A stretch of 64,000 bases of DNA from Chloroflexi bacterium HGW-Chloroflexi-10. Lineage in GTDB: Bacteria; Chloroflexota; Anaerolineae; Anaerolineales; Anaerolineaceae. The stretch covers positions 62,001 to 126,000 of the forward strand of contig PHBZ01000008.1 of NCBI GenBank assembly GCA_002840755.1. Reading direction: 5' to 3'. A program made the position numbers and the translations under genes. Shown piece after piece: positions 9,891 to 19,447 of this stretch (within the stretch, counting starts at the first letter, position 1; every line of letters starts with the position of its first letter). The notes beneath the pieces were generated by a model. It was not told the DNA's origin, ran no database searches, and saw only the letters and a program-made list of their open reading frames with translations.

Positions 9891-10316
9891 TTATTTTTCT
9901 GAAATAATACCCTCTTGATATGTTTGTCCACGCAGTTCAACCTTTTTCTTCGGTCGTGGAATATATGGAAAAGGTGCATTCCAACATTCATTATAAAACT
10001 TAGCACACAAAATTTGGCGATTACCAATTACGCATGGTTCTGTCGGCAAATATGGATACTCGACAGGTATAAAACTTTGTTCCCTCATTACTGTAAAGTC
10101 CAAAAAACGGGTAAATAACTAAAAAGAAAACAATTAAACATGAGTAAAATCCGACAAAAATAAGATAAAAAGCACATTTTTACTTTGGATAAGTTGTACC
10201 ACCCATTCGACACCTAAAGCAAGAGTCAGTCCAAAGATTGGCGCAGCAAAAACATATGCAACCTGGAAAAAAGTTATTAAAAATAAACCCCAAAAGAACA
10301 AATTTACTGACATTGC
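9891..10316 (-). pseudogene. Possible decayed membrane-protein gene, interrupted by stops
   Basis: In one minus-strand frame a hydrophobic stretch (MSVNLFFWGLFLITFFQ onward) runs to a TAA at about 10134-10136. After a second in-frame stop near 10117, a protein-like tail follows (EYPYLPTEPCVIGNR, NAPFPYIPRPKK) and ends near 9891. The tail reads like real coding sequence and both pieces share a frame, so I suspect a broken membrane protein linked to the adjacent glycosyltransferase. Two unrelated small reading frames remain possible. Confidence 0.3.
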
Positions 10317-10464
10317 CGGACCTTTAATTAATTTTTTTCGAATGGGTTGTATTATATTCCTATTTATTAAAATCGATCGATTAATTCCGCATTGGAAAAA
10401 TGCTCTTACACAATTAAGGTCCAAATATGGTATAAACAGATTATCCTGATCGCCAAGGTGACAA

Positions 10465-12000
10465 ATGGAATCTCCACATAACCAGTCAGATGGCATTAAG
10501 TACATATCCACAAATTGGGATTTCTTACTTCAATCTATTCGTCTTTCGCAAACAAGTGATCACACCATCCGATTGGTAGTGAATTATCTGTTCTCAACTT
10601 ATAACATTGCCGGTTCTGCGTTTGCAGGTGTTTTGTCCCAGGGTGGTTTTGGTCTGGACTGGAAATTCCGCCAGCCAGAGGACCTTTTTACTGAAAATAT
10701 TCTGGCAATTGATTTTTCACCTCTGGTAAGCACCTTCCAAACCGCTATGGAAACTTGGAATGTGCCAGTGGAACTATTGATTAATATTCTGCCACAGACA
10801 AAAGAATGGTGTGATCACCTCAACATTGAGCGAATTTTTCTGGTGCCCACTCATCTGGAACAGGATATTACCGGAGTATTCGTACTTTTTAAAAATTCTG
10901 CTCAGGGGATTTTTGAACCGGATGAAATACAGCAAATCCGCAGCTTGGTCGGAATTGTGGAAATCATTCTTCAATGGCAACTTAAAACCGAGCAAATTGA
11001 ACAAAAAATCTTTGAACAGGATAAAATGCTGCGCGCCAGTTTAAGCATGACCGAAAGTCTTAATCTGGAAGAAGTGCTTAATGCCATTTTAAAAAACGCC
11101 CTGGAATTAATCCCCACAGCCCATGATGCACATATATTCCTGTATGAAAACGAAATCCTTAACTTTGGTGCCGCATTATTTCATGATGGGGCTTCCGGAG
11201 AGGTCTGGGCAGAACCACGACCGGATGGGCTAACCTACACCGTTGCCCGTCAGAAGAAAATTATTGCCGTTAATGACATCCGCTCTCACGAACTTTTCCG
11301 CAATGCACCGGCAGATTGGCATGGTAGTATTATCGGCATTCCATTGTTGAATGATGACACGGTTATTGGTGTAATGACCCTGGCAAACCTTGTACCTCAA
11401 AATTTCAACGAACACGAAATTCAGATCCTTAATCGTCTGGCAGACCAGGCAGCCAATGTAATTCAGAATGTGCGCACCCACAGTCTGATCATCTTGCAAG
11501 CTTTTACTGATCCGCTCACTGGTTTACCCAATCGCCGCTCATTTGAATGGGAAGCGCAGAATTTATTAAACCTTGCTCACCGCTATGGGTATCATTTTAG
11601 TGTTGCCATGTTGGACTTGAATGGATTCAAACGCATAAATGATACATATGGGCATGCCGTTGGAGATGACACCCTCCGCATAATCGCTCATTGTATGAAA
11701 AGTGCGATGCGAAAGTCCGATTTTCTCGCACGCTATGGCGGAGATGAATTTATTTTACTTTTGCCGGAAACCGATACAAAGGTCGGAAAAATAGTTTTGC
11801 AAAAAATTCTCGATAGGGTTCAGAAGTGTTACATCCCGGTTGAATCTGAAAAATATGAATGTCTTTCTGTTTCTTATGGTCTGGCTACTTACCCCAGTGA
11901 TGACCTGGAAATCAAAAACCTGGTAAATCTCGCCGATAAAAATATGTACGAAAATAAACAATTTCTCAATAACAGCAAGGACAATTACCTGGTAGTTTAG
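10465..12000 (+). CDS. GAF-GGDEF diguanylate cyclase
   Basis: A 511-residue cytoplasmic protein with an N-terminal region that may be a divergent GAF (to about 175). A coiled segment follows, then a clearer GAF (about 195-345) and a GGDEF domain. The active-site motif GGDEF is intact at about 425-429. An RKSD sequence lies five residues before it and fits the RxxD inhibitory site, so product inhibition by c-di-GMP is expected. It makes c-di-GMP from two GTP. There are no transmembrane segments. The start has AAGGTG seven bases upstream. It is transcribed away from the glycosyltransferase and is probably monocistronic. It could oppose the HD-GYP protein near the left edge. Confidence 0.93.
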   Translation: MESPHNQSDGIKYISTNWDFLLQSIRLSQTSDHTIRLVVNYLFSTYNIAGSAFAGVLSQGGFGLDWKFRQPEDLFTENILAIDFSPLVSTFQTAMETWNVPVELLINILPQTKEWCDHLNIERIFLVPTHLEQDITGVFVLFKNSAQGIFEPDEIQQIRSLVGIVEIILQWQLKTEQIEQKIFEQDKMLRASLSMTESLNLEEVLNAILKNALELIPTAHDAHIFLYENEILNFGAALFHDGASGEVWAEPRPDGLTYTVARQKKIIAVNDIRSHELFRNAPADWHGSIIGIPLLNDDTVIGVMTLANLVPQNFNEHEIQILNRLADQAANVIQNVRTHSLIILQAFTDPLTGLPNRRSFEWEAQNLLNLAHRYGYHFSVAMLDLNGFKRINDTYGHAVGDDTLRIIAHCMKSAMRKSDFLARYGGDEFILLLPETDTKVGKIVLQKILDRVQKCYIPVESEKYECLSVSYGLATYPSDDLEIKNLVNLADKNMYENKQFLNNSKDNYLVV

Positions 12001-12101
12001 ATCAGCAAAACTCGTTTCAGCAATCATGTGCTCCGCAAACCACTATTTACTTAGTGATTTTGCCTATCCTTGAACGGTACCCCACAGACAGTTAAAACGA
12101 A

Positions 12102-12131
12102 GGTGGAGTTGCCAGGGGAAGCAACCCCACC
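12102..12131 (+). terminator. Hairpin after the GGDEF gene
   Basis: Arms GGTGGAGTTGC (12102-12112) and GCAACCCCACC (12121-12131) pair with one mismatch around an 8-nt loop. No T-run follows on the plus strand, so an intrinsic terminator is possible but not certain. Confidence 0.35.
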
Positions 12132-12410
12132 CTTAAAAAGAAAATAGCATTAAGATTATTTTTCAATCAAAAAAACCTTACTCGCAAGCAATGATTCTCA
12201 ATGACGTCAACTTAAAACGAAAACCCCGTTTCAAGTACATTGTAACAGGAAAATCACTAGAATTCAAATAGATTCAATTTTTTTAATCACCCCCGTTTGA
12301 TAAACAATACGATTGCGAATCATTATTCAAAAATAGAACAAAAAGTCACTCAATTTGCAATTAATCTACGCGCATTTTTATAACTGGTTTTTGAATCTTT
12401 CATTCCTGTA

Positions 12411-12585
12411 TGCAATTTTTGCATCCTGGCCTATAGGCAATTATTTCACTCTGGCCAAAGGGCAGGTTTTACCCGCTGGCCGGAAAGCAATTTTTGCATC
12501 CTGGCCCCCAGCATGCAAATCTTGCACGCCTGGAGAATGCAAATTTTGCATGACTCGTGAGTGCAATTTTTGCACGTGATTCATA
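12411..12585. repeat. Degenerate 24-25-bp tandem repeat, seven units
   Basis: Units begin with GCA at 12412, 12437, 12462, 12487, 12515, 12539 and 12563, so the spacing is 25, 25, 25, 28, 24 and 24. Well-preserved units carry a near-palindrome, TGCAATTTTTGCA or TGCAAATTTTGCA, followed in the first four units by CTGGCC. The array fills part of a 658-nt spacer between the GGDEF gene and the hemerythrin gene. The rest of that spacer (12132-12410) shows nothing else I can name. The regular spacing and dyad cores suggest binding sites for a dimeric protein, but the role is unknown. Confidence 0.75.
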
Positions 12586-12658
12586 TCACTACTTAATTAA
12601 CGACTCATTACGACTCAAATTATTTAAAATACGATCAACTCCCCCATTTAAAACCTGA

Positions 12659-13072
12659 TTATTCCTTTTGGGTTTCGAAATAATAGCGTGCATACCTTCG
12701 GTCAGTTTTACCAATATGAGTAAGAATCCAGGTAAACACATCTGTGAGCGCTCTGCGAAATGCTGTTTCATCAAAGGTTTCAATAGCCGGTTTTAATTCA
12801 TAGTATGATTTTTTAAAATTCTCATGAATTTTTTTGTGATCATCGATTTGTGGGTATTCAAAGCTTTCCATAAACTTTTCTTCATTTGCAAAGTGTTCAT
12901 CCACATAATCGGAAAGTGTTTCGGTGAAAAAATAACGTGCATTTTCTTTTTCGCCTATACTGATTAAATTATGCACTGCATTTAGCATATCAATCAATCG
13001 GGCATGCTCGTTATCCACAGCTTCAATGCCAAGCCGGAATTCTGCTTCAAAGTCGAATAAATTTTTAGCCAT
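12659..13072 (-). CDS. Bacteriohemerythrin
   Basis: The 137-residue protein is a single hemerythrin four-helix bundle. The full di-iron ligand set is present at H23, H60, E64, H79, H83, H119 and D124, in the spacing of canonical bacteriohemerythrins. It should bind oxygen reversibly and may store or sense O2 or scavenge NO. I chose the ATG at 13072 because TTGGGAG precedes it and it gives the usual family length; an upstream ATG at 13147 would add 25 residues not seen in the family. Confidence 0.93.
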   Translation of the reverse strand: MAKNLFDFEAEFRLGIEAVDNEHARLIDMLNAVHNLISIGEKENARYFFTETLSDYVDEHFANEEKFMESFEYPQIDDHKKIHENFKKSYYELKPAIETFDETAFRRALTDVFTWILTHIGKTDRRYARYYFETQKE

Positions 13073-13167
13073 GTTTACTCCCAATTTTACCTTTAAAGGT
13101 AAAATATTAATTTGTTCCATTGGACCATTAATTCTGAATTGTTGCAAGGAGCATTGTGTAAAAAAAA

Positions 13168-13200
13168 GAGATTGCTGCTGATTTCTCAGGTAACAATCTC
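13168..13200 (-). terminator. Intrinsic terminator after the first beta-propeller gene
   Basis: GAGATTG (13168-13174) pairs with CAATCTC (13194-13200), with an inner CTGA/TCAG stem. On the minus strand it is followed by a run of T's. It lies 24 nt beyond the stop of the gene ending at 13224. Confidence 0.85.
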
Positions 13201-13223
13201 TCTTTTAGGAACAAAGTTAATTT

Positions 13224-14630
13224 TTAGCGGTTTAAAACCAATGGTAGATAAACCTTTTCAGGGATATAATGCCGAACCGCTAAACCAATGGGAATCATTT
13301 CTTTTGCCAGTCCCCAATCCAACTGGGTGAGTTCAAAACTGGTCAAATCCACCACCGAAACAAACCGTTCCGGATATAGAACTTCGTCGATATTTAAAGT
13401 TGGGTAGGTAATGTATGCTTTGCCTTCGTATACAGCCAACCCATCAACACCATATAACGATTCTGGTAATGATAGATCTTTGGTATATCGCTGTAAATCA
13501 GCCGATTGATCGTTATTGAACACCACATCTCCTGGTCCGGTTATATCCATAACATACAATCCGTCATTAAGCGTTTCATCATTTGGGGTTTCACTTGCAT
13601 TGTAGGTATGACCGTCATTGCCGGACATATACGCTTTATCTCCGCTTTCATTGAAGGTAATTGCCATCATGGCGCGCGGAAGTCCGGTAATCGCTTCAAC
13701 AAAATCGATTTCACCCGGTGTGGAAATTTGAAAAACGCCCACTGCAAATGTATTGGCATATTGATCTAATTTCGTATCGACGTAATTCAACTTATCCGAT
13801 ACCAACACGGTTTTGCCATCCGGGGCGATGGCAATATTCACCGGAGCAATTGCCTGGTTATCATCTGTTTTGGTGAAATTGACTTCACCATCATACGACA
13901 GAAAGTAGCGCTGTGTTCCTGTATAGGTTAATCGGCCGAATTTTCCAAGGATAGCCGAATGAATGGTCCCGTTTTCCACATCTGCCATAACGATTGTCCC
14001 GTCCGGAGCCACATCGACCGCATTAGCATACCCATAGATAGGCTCACCAATCTCAGTATGATCAAAGGTTGGTAAAACCAATTCATAAGCTCGGGTGCGG
14101 GTATGCAGGTTTATGGATAATATGCTTCCCTTTGTTCCATCATCGCTTACTATTGCGTAGTGGTTATCTTCCGTCAGAACCAAATCCATCGGCTTGATTG
14201 GGAGGTTGACGGAAGAAAGATAGACTGGGTTAATCGGGTCCGCGATATCCACAAAGTGGATCAGTTGTAGTTTGTAATCAGATACCAGCGCCATTTGGCC
14301 GTCGGAGGTAACGATAACATCCAGTACATAATTATCCAACCGGATGGTATCGTCTTCAGGATCATATCGGCTGAATTCATCGATCATAAAGGGGCCGTAA
14401 ATTGTATTGGTAGCTGTATCGATCATCCGGATGGCGTCGGCGATGATCTCCACTCCACCTTCGATGGTGATTTTTTCCTGGCTGGCAACCACAATCCAGC
14501 CGGGACCACTTATACTGCCCGAGGCGGCTTGGGTGTTTCTTGGAGCGGATGCTGCTGTACAAAGCAGCAAGACGATAAAGCCGGTCAGCGTTATTCTAAA
14601 TAATATGGATTTTGATCCAAACTGTTTCAT
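13224..14630 (-). CDS. Secreted beta-propeller protein with FLPL-type tail (paralogue 1)
   Basis: This 468-residue protein has a signal peptide (about 1-35, ending in ...TQAASG). The rest is made of repeated blade-like segments such as HFVDIADPINPVYLSS, NAVDVAPDGTIVMAD and VNIAIAPDGKTVLVS, as in LVIVD or YncE-type propellers. The C-terminus ends EKVYLPLVLNR. The start at 14630 has GAGGAG upstream. It is 37-45% identical by eye to the next gene upstream over the whole length, including GWIV and AFNESGDKAYMSGN-type segments, so the pair arose by tandem duplication. It is probably exported and acts in binding or surface structure; no catalytic residues are evident. Confidence 0.85.
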   Translation of the reverse strand: MKQFGSKSILFRITLTGFIVLLLCTAASAPRNTQAASGSISGPGWIVVASQEKITIEGGVEIIADAIRMIDTATNTIYGPFMIDEFSRYDPEDDTIRLDNYVLDVIVTSDGQMALVSDYKLQLIHFVDIADPINPVYLSSVNLPIKPMDLVLTEDNHYAIVSDDGTKGSILSINLHTRTRAYELVLPTFDHTEIGEPIYGYANAVDVAPDGTIVMADVENGTIHSAILGKFGRLTYTGTQRYFLSYDGEVNFTKTDDNQAIAPVNIAIAPDGKTVLVSDKLNYVDTKLDQYANTFAVGVFQISTPGEIDFVEAITGLPRAMMAITFNESGDKAYMSGNDGHTYNASETPNDETLNDGLYVMDITGPGDVVFNNDQSADLQRYTKDLSLPESLYGVDGLAVYEGKAYITYPTLNIDEVLYPERFVSVVDLTSFELTQLDWGLAKEMIPIGLAVRHYIPEKVYLPLVLNR

Positions 14631-14685
14631 AAGATCTCCTCATAAAAAGACGTGTGAATGAGAACAATGTTAATTTCTGGAATAG

Positions 14686-16083
14686 TTACTCACTGCTTCC
14701 AGTAATAAGGATGGGAAGGAAAACCTGTTTCGGGTAAAAGGGTCTTACGCCAAGTCCTATTGGCCCATAGAAATTTTCGGACAGACCAAAATATACCTGT
14801 GTAAGTTCAAAGGTTCTCAAATCTACAACAGATAGGAATCGCACGGGGTATAAATTTCCGTCTAAACTGTTTGTGGGATAAGAAACGTAAGCATTGCCTT
14901 CATAAACAGCAATTCCATCTACCCCGAATAATTGACTGCTGGTGTAGTGTAGCAAATCAGCCGACTCATCCGGGTTAAATACCACCTCGCCTGGCCCCAA
15001 AACATCCAGAACATACAGCCCATCATTTAAATATTCCTCTGTGGGGGTTGCATTTTTATCGTAGGAATAACCGGCATTCCCGGACATATAAGCTTTATCC
15101 CCGCTTTCATTAAAGGTGATCGTTTGCATGGCCCGTGGCAGGTTTATAACAGAATCAACATATTCAACTTCACCGGGTGTGGTAATTTGAAATACACCCA
15201 CTTCATATTGTTTTGTATATTGCTCCTGCGTTGTATCTGTATACGTTCCTACGTTTGAAACCAGCACAGTTTGGCCGTCTGGAGCAATCGCAACGTTAAC
15301 CGGTCTCATCAACTCAATATCAGCTGAAAATGTATGCGTTATTTCGCCTTCATCTGTCAGGTAGTATCGATGCGTTCCTGTAAATGTGAGTTTACCATCT
15401 TCTTCCAACAATAAAGTGTGAATTGATCCATTAAAATAATCTGCCACAATAACAGTACCATCCGGGGCAATATCCACAGCATTTGCATAGCCGTTATTAA
15501 ACCCCTCACCTGTGAAATCAGGAAATGAAGGCAATACTAATTGATAAACGGTTGTCCGTGTTTGAACATCGATGACATATATATGTGGTGCGAATCCGCC
15601 GTCAGTTACCAGTACAAAGTGTCCATCAGGTGACAGTGCAAGGTCCTCTGCAAACATATCAATTTTGACTCTGGAGAGATATGTTGGTTTGAGCGGTTCT
15701 GAAATATCCACAAAGTGAATTAAACTATTGCCGAAATCTGAAACAATAGCCGTTTTGTAATCGGGTGTGACAACCACATCAAAGAGACTATTGCTTAAGC
15801 GATCGCCTGTTATTTCATCGTATACGGCAAATTCATCCACCAGAAATGGCCCGTAAACTTTATTTGTGTAGGTATTAAGCATCCGAATGCCGGTGGCACC
15901 ATACGTATCAGTGCCGTCAACAATATATTCTTGATACGTTGCCACAATCCAGCCGGGGCCGGTTAATTCACTTGGGGCAGCTTTGGTAGCGGTGGGGATA
16001 GATACTGCTGTACACAGCAGCACCATAATAAATCCCAGGAGCATATTTTTGTGCCAAACAAATCTCAAGCCTTTAAGTTTCAT
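14686..16083 (-). CDS. Secreted beta-propeller protein with FLPL-type tail (paralogue 2)
   Basis: About 465 residues from the ATG at 16083, which has GAGGAG upstream; a longer start at 16134 lacks such a site. It has a signal peptide (MKLKGLRFVWHKN..., hydrophobic core, ...TKAAPS), then the same blade-like repeats as the neighbouring paralogue (NAVDIAPDGTVIVAD, VNVAIAPDGQTVLVS, TFNESGDKAYMSGN). It ends with KQVFLPILITGSSE. It lies 55 nt upstream of paralogue 1 with no terminator between, so they may share a transcript. The function is unknown; it is likely an extracellular propeller. Confidence 0.85.
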   Translation of the reverse strand: MKLKGLRFVWHKNMLLGFIMVLLCTAVSIPTATKAAPSELTGPGWIVATYQEYIVDGTDTYGATGIRMLNTYTNKVYGPFLVDEFAVYDEITGDRLSNSLFDVVVTPDYKTAIVSDFGNSLIHFVDISEPLKPTYLSRVKIDMFAEDLALSPDGHFVLVTDGGFAPHIYVIDVQTRTTVYQLVLPSFPDFTGEGFNNGYANAVDIAPDGTVIVADYFNGSIHTLLLEEDGKLTFTGTHRYYLTDEGEITHTFSADIELMRPVNVAIAPDGQTVLVSNVGTYTDTTQEQYTKQYEVGVFQITTPGEVEYVDSVINLPRAMQTITFNESGDKAYMSGNAGYSYDKNATPTEEYLNDGLYVLDVLGPGEVVFNPDESADLLHYTSSQLFGVDGIAVYEGNAYVSYPTNSLDGNLYPVRFLSVVDLRTFELTQVYFGLSENFYGPIGLGVRPFYPKQVFLPILITGSSE

Positions 16084-16269
16084 GCGATCTCCTCGTAAAA
16101 GGTAAAAATTAGGTAAATAATACTTTGCTGACAAGCAATTGAATGCAACTAATTATGTTGTTAAAGAAAAATAATGTCAACAATAATTAAGGGGGCGTTT
16201 AGCCATTCGAAAAAAATGTATCTGTTTTCCGATTTATTAACCTGTAAGACCAACCAATTCAACGTGTAC

Positions 16270-17049
16270 TTAAATTGGTTTTACCGCAAGGAAGATCTGT
16301 TGCAGTATTTCAGCATACTCTTCCGCGTCAAACCAGGCATGCATGGACTTCTCGAGAAAAATCATCCGCGTATCTGCATTGACTAATCTCTTTACCAGCA
16401 TAAGTGCACTGACCGGGTTGACCGTTTCATCCCGCTTGGATTGAATAATCAATACCGGTGTGTTCACCTGCCCTAAGATCACCTCAGTCATTTTTCCCAA
16501 TCGGATCACATCCATCATTCGTGGCAGCCACAGCGGTACTTCCCACAGCGGCTGCGGTGAGGTGCTGAAGGACTCGCGGTAGGCGCGCAGCATGGCGTCA
16601 TCATGCTTGGCTGAGGTCAATAAAATCCGCAATCCAAGCCGGAGTTGAGCAAATGTGATCCGCGTCCGCAGTGGTGTATTCAGTGTGATCACACCAGTCA
16701 GAGGCATCTGTGCGGCTGTGCGTAATCCCAATAATCCCCCCATCGAGTGCCCTATCAAAAAAACACGTTGATATTTTTTTAATAGTTCTGCCGCGGCAAT
16801 ATCCACGTGCGCCTGCCAGGCAGAAATGCTGTTATTAATAAACGGCCTGCTTTCTCCACCGTGACCTGGCAGACACACTGCCTGAACAGTGAGCCCTTGT
16901 TGGTGCAGTGCCTGAGCAATTTCACGAAACTCCCCCGGACTTCCCAGAATCCCATGCACACACAATACCGCAGTTTGGCTTGAATCGCATTCGAGCAGGA
17001 AAGGTTGGTGAAATTCATTCATGGCTATTGTATGCATTGTACACCGCAT
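16270..17049 (-). CDS. Alpha/beta hydrolase (esterase/lipase-like)
   Basis: The protein has up to 259 residues. The oxyanion region is VHGILGSPGEF, the nucleophile elbow is LIGHSMGGLLG, the likely acid is the Asp in IQSKRDETVNP, and the catalytic His is in LEKSMHAWF. The order and spacing match monoglyceride-lipase or carboxylesterase-like serine hydrolases. No signal peptide is seen, so it is probably cytoplasmic. Three start codons (17049, 17037 and 17022) are close together and none has a clear Shine-Dalgarno, so the exact N-terminus is uncertain. The substrate is not predictable. Confidence 0.88.
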   Translation of the reverse strand: MRCTMHTIAMNEFHQPFLLECDSSQTAVLCVHGILGSPGEFREIAQALHQQGLTVQAVCLPGHGGESRPFINNSISAWQAHVDIAAAELLKKYQRVFLIGHSMGGLLGLRTAAQMPLTGVITLNTPLRTRITFAQLRLGLRILLTSAKHDDAMLRAYRESFSTSPQPLWEVPLWLPRMMDVIRLGKMTEVILGQVNTPVLIIQSKRDETVNPVSALMLVKRLVNADTRMIFLEKSMHAWFDAEEYAEILQQIFLAVKPI

Positions 17050-17237
17050 TTGAAAAATAGAAAATATATACTAAAATCATAAAAAATATCGTATATTACC
17101 AGAAAACGGATTTGTTTTTCTACTGCCTATTCACAGTCATCAAACTTTATTAATTGGTGTATTTTCCAGGCTTGCAAAGATTTTAATTTGATTTCAGTAG
17201 TTTTGTTTCCAATTACAGGATGTAGTAGAAAGGACAG

Positions 17238-17816
17238 ATGATGAGTAACATTTCACAGGCTTATGAAACCCAGATGAAAAATATTCAGAAAAAAACGGGG
17301 ATGACACTGGAAGAATTGACAGCACTGATCCATCAAAGCGGTTTGCAAAAGCATGCTGAGATTCGTCAGATGATGCAAGAGCGTCTGGGTCTGGGATACG
17401 GAGATGCCAACACCCTGGTGCATTTTGTACGTAATACCGATGGCGAGCGCGCCGCCCAGGTGCAGCAGCTCAGTCCGGATGCAGTTCTGGATGGAATATA
17501 TACCGGTTCGAAAGCGCATCTTCGCCCTTTGCATGAGAAAGTGATGGCAGAGTTGCACAACTTTGGAGAATTCGAAATCGCACCAAAAAAGGGTTATGTC
17601 AGCCTCCGCCTCAAGAAACAGTTTGCCATGCTCGGGCCGGGTAGCAAACAACGCCTTGAAGTGGGAATCAATCACAAACAATTGAGTGGTTCTGCGCGTC
17701 TTAAGGTACAACCAGCGGGTGGCATGTGCCAGTACAAAGTGTTTTTGACCAATTTAGAAGAAGTGGATGCTGAATTATTAGGATGGTTGCGTGCTGCTTT
17801 TGAGGCCGCCGGGTAA
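17238..17816 (+). CDS. DUF4287/DUF5655 domain protein
   Basis: In this 192-residue protein, residues 1-75 match the DUF4287 helical domain (IQKKTGMTLEEL and MQERLGLGYGDANTLVHFV). The C-terminal half matches DUF5655 (AHLRPLHEKVMAEL, GYVSLRLKKQFAMLGP). Neither domain has a well-established activity. A second DUF4287 protein lies at 62524. AAAGGACAG precedes the start. It is convergent with hutH and separated from it by a hairpin. Confidence 0.87.
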   Translation: MMSNISQAYETQMKNIQKKTGMTLEELTALIHQSGLQKHAEIRQMMQERLGLGYGDANTLVHFVRNTDGERAAQVQQLSPDAVLDGIYTGSKAHLRPLHEKVMAELHNFGEFEIAPKKGYVSLRLKKQFAMLGPGSKQRLEVGINHKQLSGSARLKVQPAGGMCQYKVFLTNLEEVDAELLGWLRAAFEAAG

Positions 17817-17831
17817 ATCAATTCCCTTTTC

Positions 17832-17866
17832 TTTATACATCGTTGTGATTACGAATATTGTATAAA
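17832..17866. terminator. Palindromic hairpin between convergent genes
   Basis: TTTATACA (17832-17839) pairs with TGTATAAA (17859-17866), with an inner TCGT/ACGA stem. It lies between two convergent stops and could serve both, although the T-runs are short. Confidence 0.5.
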
Positions 17867-17870
17867 TTTC

Positions 17871-19436
17871 TCATTTCAGTAGGTATTCAGATATTTTTGC
17901 TGTTAATGATCCCGCATGGATGAAATTCGATAGTTTTTCGATGTCAGGTGTGGTCGGGCGGTCGTGTTCCATAAAAGATACCTGGCGGCGAATTTCTGAG
18001 AATATTTTTACAGTTCCCTTCCCCAAACGTGCTGGACCTTCTGCGCGTAAGTCGATTGCCTGTGCAGCTGTGATGAATTCTGCTGCCAGTACAAATCGGA
18101 CATTTTCTAATATTTCCAGGCAATGCCGTGCTCCATTAGCGCCCATACTGACATGGTCTTCCTGGTTGGCGCAGGAAGGTATCGAGTCCACACTATCCGG
18201 ATGTGCCAAAGTCTTATTATCCGAGACCAGTGCGGCGGCAGTATATTGCACCATCATCAAACCGCCATCCAAACCGCTGCTAGGAATAAGCATCGCCGGT
18301 AAACCGTGATTGAGTTCCGGTGTCAACATTCGAAAAATACGCCGCTCGGCAATATTTGCGATCTCGGCCACGGCAATTCCAATAAAATCCAGCCACATGG
18401 CAGGTCCTTCACCATGGAAGTTGCCCCCTGAAATGGCATGCATTTCTTCATCATTCGCCGAGGAAAAAATCAAAGGATTGTCCGTAGCTGCATTAATCGC
18501 AGCGCTAAATCGCTGCCGAACAAATTCAAGTGTGTCCATTATCGGACCTAATACCTGTGGTGTACATCGTAAACTGTAAGCATCTTGCACTTTTTCTGGA
18601 AGTGAATCAATCAGCTGGCTTCCTTTGAAAAGTGAACGGATAGTAGCGGCAATTTTTTGATTTCCAGGTTGGTTGCTGGCAGTGTGTAAATCTGCGTCAA
18701 ATGCAGCCGATAAACCGAGAAGTGCTTCAAGGCTTAAAGCTGCCCCCATTTGGGCATGACTCAATAGGTTCTCAGCATCATAAACGGCTAGTGCACCGCA
18801 GGCGGCCATAAAATCTATACCGTTCGAAAGTGCAAGGCCTTCCTTGGCTTCCAGAATCAGGCGCTTGATTCCTGCCCGCTGCATTGCCTCAGCCCCGCTC
18901 ATTTGTTCACCTTGATAAAAAGCAGAACCGCTGAATCCCCCATCACCATCTTCCGCATCACGGGATAGAATCACTGCGATATGCGCTAAGGGTGCCAGGT
19001 CTCCGCTGGCTCCGAGTGATCCTTTGTCAGGTACCAGGGGCGTTATTCCGGCGTTCAACATCTCAATCAAGGTTTGTGCAACTGCCGGTCTCACTCCGGA
19101 ATTACCTTTGGCTAGCATGTTCGCGCGGATGAGCATGATCCCGCGTACTACATCTTCGGGAAGAGGTTTACCAATGCCGCATACACACAATACAATCAAA
19201 TTACGGGACAATTTCTGGGCGTCAGCCGCATTAATCTGTTTATTTGCCAGTGAGCCAAAGCCGGTATTGACACCATAAATGATTTTTCCCCGCCCATTGA
19301 TCGAATCGAGTACCCATTCATGGCTTTGTTGCATTCTTTTGCAGACAGTTTCATTCAATGCCGCCACAGGTTCTTTATGCCTGGCAACTGCCACCAATTG
19401 TTCAATTGTTAAATTATGTCCAGTCAGTTCTATCAT
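17871..19436 (-). CDS. hutH: Histidine ammonia-lyase
   Basis: The 521-residue enzyme converts L-histidine to urocanate and ammonia, the first step of histidine breakdown. The Ala-Ser-Gly triad that cyclises into the MIO cofactor is at 143-145 within GSLGASGDLAPL. The YGVNTGFGSL motif is near 54-63 and the C-terminal QEDHVSMG motif is intact. I chose the ATG at 19436, with AAAGGG upstream, rather than a TTG at 19451 that overlaps hutI. It is the last gene of the hut operon and lies 11 nt after the hutI stop. Confidence 0.97.
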   Translation of the reverse strand: MIELTGHNLTIEQLVAVARHKEPVAALNETVCKRMQQSHEWVLDSINGRGKIIYGVNTGFGSLANKQINAADAQKLSRNLIVLCVCGIGKPLPEDVVRGIMLIRANMLAKGNSGVRPAVAQTLIEMLNAGITPLVPDKGSLGASGDLAPLAHIAVILSRDAEDGDGGFSGSAFYQGEQMSGAEAMQRAGIKRLILEAKEGLALSNGIDFMAACGALAVYDAENLLSHAQMGAALSLEALLGLSAAFDADLHTASNQPGNQKIAATIRSLFKGSQLIDSLPEKVQDAYSLRCTPQVLGPIMDTLEFVRQRFSAAINAATDNPLIFSSANDEEMHAISGGNFHGEGPAMWLDFIGIAVAEIANIAERRIFRMLTPELNHGLPAMLIPSSGLDGGLMMVQYTAAALVSDNKTLAHPDSVDSIPSCANQEDHVSMGANGARHCLEILENVRFVLAAEFITAAQAIDLRAEGPARLGKGTVKIFSEIRRQVSFMEHDRPTTPDIEKLSNFIHAGSLTAKISEYLLK

Positions 19437-19447
19437 AATGAACCCTT

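Noticed and set aside
13224..16083. The two propeller genes could be one gene split by a frameshift
   Set aside because: Each has its own signal peptide, ribosome site, full set of repeats and C-terminal tail; they are paralogues.
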